Assembly (NCBI GenBank): GCA_910588905.1
Contig: CAJURZ010000002.1
Span: 1-64,000 of the forward strand
Source of the DNA: an uncultured Eggerthellaceae bacterium
Lineage (GTDB): Bacteria; Actinomycetota; Coriobacteriia; Coriobacteriales; Eggerthellaceae
DNA length: 64,000 nt
Direction: 5' to 3'
Part shown: positions 45,826 to 53,758 of the stretch, one piece after another
Numbering within the stretch: the stretch's first letter is position 1
How the letters are laid out: each line of letters starts with the position of its first letter
Notes under the pieces: model-generated
What the model saw: only the letters and a program-made list of their open reading frames with translations
Databases searched by the model: none
Told to the model about the DNA's origin: nothing
Program-made: the position numbers and the translations under genes

Positions 45826-46932
45826 TTATAGGTGCTCCACTACTAGATCGCCCATGCGGGAAGTACCCACGACCTTCTCCTCCGGTGTGGCCCCATCCGC
45901 GATATCACCCGTGCGCCAACCAGCATCCAGCACCGCGGTCACCGCCCGCCGCACATCCTCTGCCGCTTCCTGGGCGTTGAAGCTATAGCGCAGCATCATC
46001 TCCACGGAGAGGATCTGAGCCAGCGGGTTGGCGATGCCCTGGCCCGCGATATCCGGCGCGCTTCCGTGGGAAGGCTCATAGAGAGCAGTACCGTCCCCCA
46101 GGCTGGCGCTGGCCAGCATCCCCAAGGAGCCGGTGATCTGGGCCGCCTCGTCAGAGAGGATATCGCCGAACATATTCTCCGTCACCAGGACGTCGAAGTC
46201 TGCCGGGCGCGTGATCAACTGCATGGCACAATTGTCCACCAGGATATCCTCGAGCTCCACGTCTGGATAATCCTGCTCATGGATCCGGTGCACCACCTCC
46301 CGCCACAGGCGGGAGGATTCCAGCACATTGGCCTTATCGACGCTGGTCACCTTGCCCCGACGCTTGCGGGCCGCCTCGAAAGCCTGGCGCGCGATGCGGT
46401 CTATCTCGTATTCGCGATACTCCATGGTGTCATAGGCGCGCTGGCCAGCGGCACCGTTCACGCCCGCTCCGGCTTCGTCGTAGAAGCGCTCTCGTCGGCC
46501 GAAGTACACGCCGCCCGTCAGCTCGCGGACCATCATGAGGTCCACACCCTCGATCACCTCAGGCTTGAGCGTGGAGGCCCCGGCCAACGCGTCGAATATC
46601 TGCACGGGACGCAGGTTGGTATAGAGCCGAAGTCCCTTGCGGATGCCCAGGAGCCCCTGCTCAGGGCGCGGCTTGTCCGGGTCTGTCGTATCCCATTTCG
46701 GACCACCCACCGCAGCGAGGAGCACGGCGTCGGCAGCCTTCGCCGCTTCCAAGGTGGGGGCAGGAAGCGCCTCTCCGCAGGCATCTATGGCCGCACCGCC
46801 GATGACCGCCTCCTCATAGGTGAACGCCAAGCCATGCTTCGCCCCCACCGCATCGAGCACCTTCACTCCCTCGGCGATGATCTCAGGTCCGATGCCGTCT
46901 CCAGGCAGCAAGCAGATCTTGTACAGGGTCAT
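45826..46932 (-). CDS. leuB: 3-isopropylmalate dehydrogenase
   Basis: The 368-residue enzyme oxidises and decarboxylates 3-isopropylmalate in leucine synthesis. Family motifs include [20 protein letters not shown] near the start, [47 protein letters not shown] and [13 protein letters not shown], with [14 protein letters not shown] in the NAD site. It follows leuD by 11 bases. The first gene of leucine synthesis, leuA, is not in the window. Confidence 0.97.
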   Translation of the reverse strand: MTLYKICLLPGDGIGPEIIAEGVKVLDAVGAKHGLAFTYEEAVIGGAAIDACGEALPAPTLEAAKAADAVLLAAVGGPKWDTTDPDKPRPEQGLLGIRKGLRLYTNLRPVQIFDALAGASTLKPEVIEGVDLMMVRELTGGVYFGRRERFYDEAGAGVNGAAGQRAYDTMEYREYEIDRIARQAFEAARKRRGKVTSVDKANVLESSRLWREVVHRIHEQDYPDVELEDILVDNCAMQLITRPADFDVLVTENMFGDILSDEAAQITGSLGMLASASLGDGTALYEPSHGSAPDIAGQGIANPLAQILSVEMMLRYSFNAQEAAEDVRRAVTAVLDAGWRTGDIADGATPEEKVVGTSRMGDLVVEHL

Positions 46933-46943
46933 GGATACGCCTC

Positions 46944-47438
46944 CTATTCAGCCAACTTGGCTCTCCAGCGAGGCACCAGGCCCCCCGCCTCGATGATCTC
47001 CGCTATGAAGGGCGGGAAGGGCTGCGCGGTGAACTCCTGGCCCGTGGTCACATCCATGATGATGCCGCTGTCCGTGTCCACCTTCACCACGTCACCTTCG
47101 CTGATGGCCTCCACCGCTTCCGGGCACTCCAGGATGGCAAGCCCGGTGTTGATGGCATTGCGATAGAAGATGCGGGCGAAGGATCGGGCGATGACCACAT
47201 CGATGCCCGCTGCCTTGATGGCAATGGGCGCATGCTCCCGCGAAGACCCGCACCCGAAGTTCTCCTCTGCCACGATGATGTCCCCTGGCTGCACGCGCTG
47301 GGTGAACGTGGTGTCAAGATCCTCCATGCAATGCTTCGCCAGCTCCTGAGCATCCGAGGTGTTCAGATAGCGGGCCGGGATGATGACGTCCGTGTCTATG
47401 TCACGGCCGTAACGGAATGCGTTGCCTTTGAATTCCAT
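46944..47438 (-). CDS. leuD: 3-isopropylmalate dehydratase small subunit
   Basis: The 164-residue protein is the short LeuD type: [20 protein letters not shown] and [20 protein letters not shown], with the substrate-binding GCGSSREH motif. It forms the isomerase with LeuC. It follows leuC by 12 bases and precedes leuB by 11, making a compact leuCDB operon. Confidence 0.97.
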   Translation of the reverse strand: MEFKGNAFRYGRDIDTDVIIPARYLNTSDAQELAKHCMEDLDTTFTQRVQPGDIIVAEENFGCGSSREHAPIAIKAAGIDVVIARSFARIFYRNAINTGLAILECPEAVEAISEGDVVKVDTDSGIIMDVTTGQEFTAQPFPPFIAEIIEAGGLVPRWRAKLAE

Positions 47439-47450
47439 GGATACAGCTCC

Positions 47451-48725
47451 TCACGCCTTGTCGTTCAGGTCTTCCGGCAGCCCGATGTGCCCCAGCACCG
47501 CACTGGCCGCAGCCACCGCAGGGCTTGCCAGGTAGACCTCGCTCTCAGGATGCCCCATGCGCCCGACGAAATTGCGGTTGGTGGTGGCGATGGCCCGCTC
47601 CCCTGCTGCCAGGATGCCCATGTACCCGCCCAGGCACGGACCGCACGTGGGGGTGCTGACAGCGCAATTCGCCTCAAGGAAGACATCCATCAGCCCCTCA
47701 TCCACACAAGCCTTGTAGACCGCTTGGGTAGCGGGGATGATGATGCAGCGCACATGCGGATCAACGGTGCGCCCGCGCAGCACCTCAGCCGCTTGGCGCA
47801 TATCTGCAAGGCGGCCATTGGTGCAAGAGCCGATGACCGCTTGGTCTATGGTGACGTGACGAGCCTCAGCCACCGGACGCGTATTGGAGGGCAGATGTGG
47901 GAAGGCCACCGTAGGGGCCACATCTTTCGCATCTATGGAGATGATCTGCGCGAAGGTGGCATCCGGATCAGAGTGATAAGCGGTATAAGGGCGCTCCGCA
48001 CGCCCATCCAGGTATTGCCGCGTGACATCATCTACGGGGATCAGGCCTGCCTTGCCCCCCGCTTCGATAGCCATATTGGAAACGGACAGGCGCTCATCCA
48101 TGGGAAGCGCCTCTATGGCGCTGCCGGTGAATTCCATAGCCTTGTACAGCGCCCCATCTACGCCGATGAGGCCGATGATATGCAGGATCAGGTCCTTGCC
48201 GGTGACTCCCGGAGCCAACTGGCCATCCACGACGAACTTGATGGTCTCGGGCACCTTGAACCAGGCTTTGCCCGTGGCCATGCCCACTCCCGCGTCCGTG
48301 GAGCCCACGCCGGTGGAGAATGCTCCCAGCGCACCGTAGGTGCAGGTGTGGCTATCCGCCCCGATGACCAGGTCTCCCGCACCCACGACCCCTTGCTCGG
48401 GCAAGAGCGCATGCTCCACCCCCATGCAGCCCACCTCGTAGAAGTGGGTGATGCCCTGCTGGCGGGCGAAATCGCGCACGATCTTCGCCTGCTCAGCGCT
48501 CTTGATGTCCTTGTTGGGTACGTAATGGTCAGGTACCAGCACGACCTTCTCGCTCTGGAACACTTTGTCAGCGATCTCTTCGCACGTGCGGATGGCAATG
48601 GGCGCCGTCACGTCATTGGCCAGCACCAGATCAAGATCGCACTCGATCAACTGCCCCGGCTCGACCTCGTCAAGGCCAGCATGGGCTGCCAGGATCTTCT
48701 CAGCCATGGTCATAGGACGCGTCAT
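47451..48725 (-). CDS. leuC: 3-isopropylmalate dehydratase large subunit
   Basis: The 424-residue subunit has the aconitase-family Fe-S ligands and context: [40 protein letters not shown] and the [16 protein letters not shown] block. This is the archaeal/bacterial LeuC type 2 length, which pairs with the short LeuD. It is the first gene of the leuCDB operon, with an AAGGAG site 11 bases before the ATG and an extended -10 promoter upstream. Confidence 0.97.
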   Translation of the reverse strand: MTRPMTMAEKILAAHAGLDEVEPGQLIECDLDLVLANDVTAPIAIRTCEEIADKVFQSEKVVLVPDHYVPNKDIKSAEQAKIVRDFARQQGITHFYEVGCMGVEHALLPEQGVVGAGDLVIGADSHTCTYGALGAFSTGVGSTDAGVGMATGKAWFKVPETIKFVVDGQLAPGVTGKDLILHIIGLIGVDGALYKAMEFTGSAIEALPMDERLSVSNMAIEAGGKAGLIPVDDVTRQYLDGRAERPYTAYHSDPDATFAQIISIDAKDVAPTVAFPHLPSNTRPVAEARHVTIDQAVIGSCTNGRLADMRQAAEVLRGRTVDPHVRCIIIPATQAVYKACVDEGLMDVFLEANCAVSTPTCGPCLGGYMGILAAGERAIATTNRNFVGRMGHPESEVYLASPAVAAASAVLGHIGLPEDLNDKA

Positions 48726-48785
48726 GGGCTCTTCGCTCCTTCATCACGTATATGGACAGGATGGATACGGGGAAAGCTTCCGGTG

Positions 48786-48794
48786 ATTCTAGCA
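48786..48794 (-). promoter_or_regulatory. Extended -10 promoter of leuCDB
   Basis: On the minus strand TGCTAGAAT (48794-48786) is an extended -10 box, about 60 bases before the leuC ATG. No clear -35 box is seen. The leader is too short for a T-box riboswitch. Confidence 0.5.
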
Positions 48795-48804
48795 CGCGCG
48801 CGAG

Positions 48805-48833
48805 CTTCGAGAGGCTCTTTGCGGTGATAGAAT
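48805..48833 (+). promoter_or_regulatory. Promoter of tRNA-Leu
   Basis: TGATAGAAT is an extended -10 element with hexamer TAGAAT at 48828-48833; a weak -35 CTTCGA lies 17 bases upstream. The tRNA starts ten bases after the -10. This promoter faces away from the leuC promoter across about 35 bases. Confidence 0.55.
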
Positions 48834-48842
48834 GAAGTGCGT

Positions 48843-48927
48843 GGGGACGTGGTGGAATTGGCAGACACAGCGGACTTAAAATCCGCCGCCTCGCGGCATC
48901 AGGGTTCGAACCCCTGCGTCCCTACCA
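48843..48927 (+). tRNA. tRNA-Leu(UAA)
   Basis: The 85-base gene has acceptor GGGGACG pairing with CGTCCCT (first pair G-U), anticodon stem and loop GCGGA-CTTAAAA-TCCGC with anticodon TAA, a long variable arm typical of class II tRNAs (CCTCGCGGCATC) and T arm CAGGG-TTCGAAC-CCCTG. The 3' end ACCA is encoded. A 7-base-pair hairpin TGTGGAG/CTCCACA (48936-48953) follows and may end transcription. Confidence 0.95.
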
Positions 48928-49250
48928 TCCGCTCATGTGGAGCCTTCTCCACAGCTTTGTGAACACCCTGTGAAGATACGCCCTGTTCAAGGCCATTTGT
49001 GAACGAAATGCGAACGGCCTTCGGCGAAGTTATGAAGAGTCCTCCATCTTCGGTAACCATCTCGTCACTAAACCGTAATCTCTCATCCCACAGAGACGCG
49101 AACGCACTCCCCTCGTGGGGAAAACACACCAAGAACGACTCGCGCCGCCTTCGCGAGGACGAGCGTCCCAGCGCATCTTGAGGCTTCTTTAAGATGCGCG
49201 CCCCCTGTCTGCAAGGCGCAGGAGCGCAGACCCGATGCGAAGGATGACGT
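48928..49250 (+). promoter_or_regulatory. Structured leader region upstream of the NlpC/P60 gene
   Basis: This 323-base interval has no gene. After the tRNA hairpin it contains AAGGCC/GGCCTT (48989-49021) with an inner CATTT/AAATG pair, CTCGCG/CGCGAG near 49139-49156, GCGCATCTT/AAGATGCGC (49171-49199, perfect) and GTCTGC/GCAGAC (49207-49231) ending just before the GAAGGA ribosome site. The run of hairpins suggests a regulated leader. I could not match it to the c-di-AMP (ydaO) riboswitch. Confidence 0.4.
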
Positions 49251-49937
49251 TTGAGCACACACGGTATCTACAAGTGGGAGCATGCCAAGCATGCCCGGAT
49301 CGATAAGCGCACGACCAAGGCAACCGAGTATCGGAAAGGGCTGACGAAGGCATCTCTCGCCTTGATGCTAAGCGCAAGCACCGCCGCCGTCACCCAAGGA
49401 GCCAGCTTCGCCTTCGCTTCTGAGGCCGATGAGACCGAAGATGCTCCCGTGGAAGAAGCCGTACCTACGGCAGAGTTGGCGGAATCCTCCTTGGCAGCCT
49501 GCGTGAACGCCCTCACCGTTGACCTGGGTGTAGGCGCTTCTCTGATGGATACCACCGTTCATGATGCCGACAAGGCCCGCGCTGTTTGGGCCGATGCGCT
49601 CATCGACGAAGCCTACCAGCACTTGGGCACCCCCTACGTCTACGGCGGCACCACTCCGTCTGGCTTCGATTGCTCTGGGTTCACCGGATACGTCTTCCGG
49701 AACGCCCTTGGGATGGAGCTCCCCCGCTCCGCTGCAGCCCAATCAGGGTTGGGTGAGGATGTTTCCTGGGATGAGGCCCAGCGGGGGGATCTGATCTTCT
49801 GGGGTGGCCGTGGCGGCGTGTACCACACGGGCATCTATCTAGGCGATGGCGAATACATCCACGCTTCTGCCAGCAAGGGGATACGCATCCAGAGCGTGAG
49901 CAGCTACGCCCCCTCTTTCGCCAAACGCGTCTTCTGA
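49251..49937 (+). CDS. Secreted NlpC/P60 peptidoglycan endopeptidase
   Basis: The 228-residue protein begins with a basic segment and then a hydrophobic signal region (LALMLSASTAAVTQGASFAF) followed by an acidic linker. The C-terminal ~115 residues are an NlpC/P60 domain: YVYGGTTPSGFDCSGFTGYV with catalytic Cys, VYHTGIYLG with catalytic His and YIHASASKGIRI with the third polar residue. It should cleave gamma-D-glutamyl-meso-DAP-type bonds in peptidoglycan. The start is TTG at 49251, supported by GAAGGA eight bases upstream. Confidence 0.9.
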   Translation: MSTHGIYKWEHAKHARIDKRTTKATEYRKGLTKASLALMLSASTAAVTQGASFAFASEADETEDAPVEEAVPTAELAESSLAACVNALTVDLGVGASLMDTTVHDADKARAVWADALIDEAYQHLGTPYVYGGTTPSGFDCSGFTGYVFRNALGMELPRSAAAQSGLGEDVSWDEAQRGDLIFWGGRGGVYHTGIYLGDGEYIHASASKGIRIQSVSSYAPSFAKRVF

Positions 49938-49963
49938 GCCACTGCGAAGGCCGCGAAGGGGAC

Positions 49964-51421
49964 CTATCCGATCCTCCCTGAGCGTACCGCCTCTCGGCAA
50001 AGCCAGCTCACAAAGAGGTAGAGTCCCATGGTCAGGGGCGCTACCACCAAAAACGGCACTGCCACAAGCCCCGTGGCATACAACACGCTCCCTATTGCTG
50101 TGGCACAGGCCAACGTACCTACCCCGCGCCAATGGACGGCAAATTCACGCTGCCCCATCTGAATACCGCGGACGCCGATGCCCATGGGCCCACGTACGAG
50201 ATAGTAATCCGTGATGAGCAGCACGCACCAAGAAGTAGTGAGGATGGAGCCATAGCTCATGAACGCGTTGATCTGCTCCAAGATGCCACCGAGGATGAAT
50301 AGGATCCCGATGATGTTCGCCACCACAACGGCAACACCCCAGCTTACCTTGCATCCTACCAAGCAATCTATCAGATTGGACACCGCATTCGCCCCACCGA
50401 TCGAGTTCGATGTCTCCACCTTCATCTGCGATAAGCAGATGATCGCGAGCCCGATGCCACCAGAGGCCAGCACAAGAGATACGCCTGGATTCGTGACCGC
50501 CATATTCGCCGCCACAGCGCCCTCATAGCCCATGCGCGTGAAGTAATCCAAAGCCTGGGAGAATCCGTAATACGTGATGAGCGCACCGAAGATGTAGGTG
50601 ATGATCGCGAAGCAGCTACCAGTGAGCGATATGGGCACGAGGTCACGCTCTTTACGCGCGAACCGCGTGAAGTCGGCAGCGAATAACGCAAGGAGGCCGC
50701 TTGTCATGATGGCATAGTTCACCGAATATGCGAAACCCTCCGCCGGTTGCACGCCAGGGATCAAGACCCCATGGGTTGCCGCATCCAATAGCTGTCCATC
50801 CACGGCGATGAGGTAGACCACATATCCCATGACACAGAACAGCGCCAATACGAACACCGCATTCATGCGCGCGATGACCTTCGTACCGAAAAGCGCCATC
50901 AGCACCCATACGCAAGAGATGCCGATGAACAGCAGCCAGCGCATCCACTCCTCAGACCAACCCGTTGCGAAGAGGATGGCATTGCCCAACTGCACGGTGC
51001 CCACCGCCAGCACGCCGACGAGCACGAATATCCAGATGAGGGACCCTGCCGCAGAACCACGTCGACCGAAGATGTAGTACCGCGAGACCACGTTGTTCGC
51101 CAGGCCCTCGCGGAAGCAGATCTTACCCACCAGATAGGTGAGCACGAAAGAGAGAGCGAAGGTGATGACCACGGCCACTCCGCCCAGCTGGCATCCAGCA
51201 TAGAACGCCACGATGCCGCCGCCCATGAGCTTCGAGAGGCTGGATACGACACCGGAGAGGATGGCGGCGATGTCAGGCCACGCCAAGCGCGCCTCACGCG
51301 GCACCTTCTCGAAGAGAGACACCGTGCCTGCTGCCTTCGATGCGGGAGCGCGACCCCGCGCAGGCCGACTCACGTCAGTGGTCGGCTTGCCCTTGGCATC
51401 CTGGACTGCTCGTGTGCCCAT
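49964..51421 (-). CDS. NCS1-family nucleobase/related permease (CodB-like)
   Basis: The 485-residue membrane protein has about twelve helices and NCS1 features: SKLMGGGIVAFYAGCQLGGV in the first helices, LFAADFTRFARKERDLVP after helix 6 and a SYGSILTTSWCVLLITDYYL segment near the end. NCS1 carriers take up cytosine, purines, thiamine precursors, allantoin or hydantoins with H+ or Na+. It is the last gene after the second Moco operon, so its substrate may feed that enzyme (inference). Confidence 0.87.
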   Translation of the reverse strand: MGTRAVQDAKGKPTTDVSRPARGRAPASKAAGTVSLFEKVPREARLAWPDIAAILSGVVSSLSKLMGGGIVAFYAGCQLGGVAVVITFALSFVLTYLVGKICFREGLANNVVSRYYIFGRRGSAAGSLIWIFVLVGVLAVGTVQLGNAILFATGWSEEWMRWLLFIGISCVWVLMALFGTKVIARMNAVFVLALFCVMGYVVYLIAVDGQLLDAATHGVLIPGVQPAEGFAYSVNYAIMTSGLLALFAADFTRFARKERDLVPISLTGSCFAIITYIFGALITYYGFSQALDYFTRMGYEGAVAANMAVTNPGVSLVLASGGIGLAIICLSQMKVETSNSIGGANAVSNLIDCLVGCKVSWGVAVVVANIIGILFILGGILEQINAFMSYGSILTTSWCVLLITDYYLVRGPMGIGVRGIQMGQREFAVHWRGVGTLACATAIGSVLYATGLVAVPFLVVAPLTMGLYLFVSWLCREAVRSGRIG

Positions 51422-51474
51422 GATGGCACCTCCCGTATGAGCGCTATGGGTCTTTGGATGATGCAGAGAAGATG

Positions 51475-51512
51475 GGTGGCAGCGCGATATCTAGGGGGGG
51501 TGCGCTGCCACC
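51475..51512 (-). other. Intercistronic hairpin between GntP and NCS1 permease genes
   Basis: GGTGGCAGCGC (51475-51485) and GCGCTGCCACC (51502-51512) form a perfect 11-base-pair stem with a 16-base loop in the 108-base gap. No U tract follows on the transcribed strand. Confidence 0.6.
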
Positions 51513-51529
51513 TCGAACGAAGGGGATGG

Positions 51530-52849
51530 TTACACGATGCCCACATTGGCCATGATGATCATGACCACGAGCGCGCACATGCCAGCGCCGATGGAGATGG
51601 CAGCAATGTACTTGTACGAGTTCCTATGGTTCAGATCCATGGCAGCCAGCATGCCGAACATGGCACCAGAGTTGGGCAGCGCGCCGCCGATCGTAGCCGC
51701 TGTGGCGATGACCTTGGCTAAAGCTGCCGGATCCACACCCGTGGCAAGATAGGGCTCCAAGAAGTTCTGAGCGATGATGCCCACAGCACCAGAACCGGAC
51801 CCCATGATGCCACCCAGAGCCGCAGCCATGGTAGCGGCGGACACATAGGTACCGCCCGGCATGTTGAAGATGGCCTCATAGATGACCGTGAAGCCCACCG
51901 ATGCTGCCGCAACAGTGCCCACACCCACAGCAGCTGAGGTGAACACCGCAGGTCCGATGCCATTGACGGCACCTTTGCCGAGAGCGTCGCGCATGCTGGG
52001 AACAAACTTGAAGAAGCACGCGATGGAAGCCACGATGCCCACCACCATGCCGATATACACGACGTTCTTCACTCCGGCCGCAGACAATCCGATGATGGTG
52101 ACGATCAAGAGGATGAGGGGGAGCAGCGCCAAGAACAGATTCGGTATGTTCCGATCCTCCTCAACGGCAATGTCATCGGCATCTGCCTCGAAGTGCTCGC
52201 CTTTAGCCCGAGCTCGTTTGAGCGAGAACTTGATGATGAGGCAGCCGAGCGTCGCAGCGATGACGGAACCCACGATGCCCATGAGCGGAGCTGCGGTCAA
52301 AGACACGCCACAACCATTGGCAGCATTGATCCAAGCGATGGCGGGCACGCCAGGGATCATCGCCATGGTGAATGAGCAAGTGCCCAAGGTCCACGCTGCG
52401 CAGAACAGAGGCCAGGGAATGTCGCACTCGCGGAACATGGGCCGCGCCAGCGGAATGAGAGCAAACATAGCCACGAACATGGAGATGCCCGCATAGGTGA
52501 GCAGCGCGCCGATGGCAGAGATGCCCAGCAGCACTAGATATGGGCTCTTGGTGCCTACCTTATCCATGACAGCTTTGGCGATGGCCTTAGCCGCCCCCGA
52601 CTTGTCCATGAACTCACCCATGATGGCACCACCCATGAAGATGAGCAGGTTACCACGGATGAATCCTGCCAAACCTGTCACATAGGAGCTTTCAGTGCCT
52701 ACCATCGAGTTCATGATATCCATGCCGTTGGTAAGAGCGATGATGATGGCTGTCACGATGGACGTGATCAGGACGTTCCATCCCTTCATGGCAGCGATTA
52801 CGAAGAATACGAGACCAACTACGATGCCGATGACCCCTATCCATTCCAT
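51530..52849 (-). CDS. GntP-family organic-acid permease
   Basis: The 439-residue membrane protein has the GntP layout with twelve or so helices: TKSPYLVLLGISAIGALLTY, PRTGVPAIAWINAANG-like region (here MIPGVPAIAWINAANGCGVS) and SGSGAVGIIAQNFLEPYLA, GGALPNSGAMFGMLA near the C terminus. GntP carriers transport gluconate and other hydroxy acids. It lies 141 bases after the ferredoxin gene on the same strand. The substrate is unknown. Confidence 0.85.
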   Translation of the reverse strand: MEWIGVIGIVVGLVFFVIAAMKGWNVLITSIVTAIIIALTNGMDIMNSMVGTESSYVTGLAGFIRGNLLIFMGGAIMGEFMDKSGAAKAIAKAVMDKVGTKSPYLVLLGISAIGALLTYAGISMFVAMFALIPLARPMFRECDIPWPLFCAAWTLGTCSFTMAMIPGVPAIAWINAANGCGVSLTAAPLMGIVGSVIAATLGCLIIKFSLKRARAKGEHFEADADDIAVEEDRNIPNLFLALLPLILLIVTIIGLSAAGVKNVVYIGMVVGIVASIACFFKFVPSMRDALGKGAVNGIGPAVFTSAAVGVGTVAAASVGFTVIYEAIFNMPGGTYVSAATMAAALGGIMGSGSGAVGIIAQNFLEPYLATGVDPAALAKVIATAATIGGALPNSGAMFGMLAAMDLNHRNSYKYIAAISIGAGMCALVVMIIMANVGIV

Positions 52850-52898
52850 GGTTTCCTCCTTTGATGTTTGTTATATGCTCTCTGCTGAGCTCCTGAAA

Positions 52899-52928
52899 GA
52901 GGGGGAGAGCGCTCATAGCCCTCCCCTC
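52899..52928 (-). other. Intercistronic hairpin between ferredoxin and GntP genes
   Basis: GAGGGGGAG (52899-52907) pairs with CTCCCCTC (52921-52928) with one bulge. It sits in the 141-base gap; no other feature is seen there. Confidence 0.45.
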
Positions 52929-52990
52929 GTCATTCCCAAAGATCGACCGCTGCAGCAGCTCAGTCGTTTCGTCAGAACGGATAGGACCGA

Positions 52991-53734
52991 TCAAGCCATA
53001 TCATTGCGGGTGGCACGCATGAGCGCCACATTGTCTTCATGCTTCATGCGCAACCCATCACGACGGATGGTCCCCTCATCGAAAGACGTGAGGTCTTCTG
53101 GTCCCTCGAACATGGTCCCCAGATCCCCACGCTGCTGATTGAGCGCGATGGCCTCCTCGACGTCATAAGGGATGAGCTGCTTCTTCTCACGTGGGTTCCA
53201 TATGAGGAACGCCGGTTTGGTGGCCTCAGGCGAGGGCATGCCCTCGCAATAGCGGACATCCCCATACTTCTCCACGAGCTCATCCAGCGGCCCGAAATCG
53301 AAGGCGCGCAAAGGGCAGCTCATGGTGCAGATGGGCTGCATGCCCTCAGATAAGCGGTCAACGCACATGGTGCATTTGCTCATCTTGCACCCCGCCTCAT
53401 CGGTGGCGAACTTCGGGGAACCATAGGGGCATGCCTCATAGCACGTCCGGCAGCCTTGGCACTTGTCCTGATCCACCAGGACAGCGCCGAATTCGCTCTC
53501 CTTGTATATCGCGCCGTTGGGGCACGCCTTCAGGCAAGTGGGGTCCTCGCAGTGGGCACAAGGGAACGCCAGTGCCTTGAGGCGGATGTTCGGGAACGTC
53601 CCCTGCTCCCACTCATAGACGGTCATCCACTTCTCCGCACCCGGCTCGATGTCGTTCCAATCCTTGCAAGCGATGCTGCATGCCTGGCAGGCATAGCAGC
53701 GGTTCATATCGAACAGGAATCCGTACTGGGTCAT
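52991..53734 (-). CDS. Four-cluster 4Fe-4S electron-transfer subunit (DmsB-like)
   Basis: The 247-residue protein carries four cysteine sets of DmsB/NrfC type: CYACQACSIAC near residue 13, CAHCEDPTCLKAC near 60, CQGCRTCYEAC near 92 and CTMCVDRLSEG with CTMSC near 120. There is no Tat signal or membrane segment. The C-terminal ~80 residues are an extension beyond the clusters. It follows the Moco subunit by 24 bases. The ATG at 53734 is preferred since GAGAGG is nine bases upstream. Confidence 0.95.
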   Translation of the reverse strand: MTQYGFLFDMNRCYACQACSIACKDWNDIEPGAEKWMTVYEWEQGTFPNIRLKALAFPCAHCEDPTCLKACPNGAIYKESEFGAVLVDQDKCQGCRTCYEACPYGSPKFATDEAGCKMSKCTMCVDRLSEGMQPICTMSCPLRAFDFGPLDELVEKYGDVRYCEGMPSPEATKPAFLIWNPREKKQLIPYDVEEAIALNQQRGDLGTMFEGPEDLTSFDEGTIRRDGLRMKHEDNVALMRATRNDMA

Positions 53735-53758
53735 GATCCTCATCCTCTCGCATCCGGG

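Noticed and set aside
48726-48800. T-box riboswitch before leuC
   Set aside because: The predicted leader is about 55 bases, far too short, and no T-box sequence UGGNACCGCG is present.
47232-48827. A 531-codon plus-strand open frame
   Set aside because: It is antisense to leuC and leuD and has no recognisable domain. It is a shadow of the biased codon use in those genes.
48985-49250. c-di-AMP (ydaO) riboswitch before the NlpC/P60 gene
   Set aside because: The gene family fits, but I could not find the conserved GGGUGAAUC-like core. The region is reported only as a structured leader.
48899-49258. A 119-codon minus-strand open frame overlapping tRNA-Leu
   Set aside because: It ends inside the tRNA gene, lies over the structured leader and has no domain or ribosome site.
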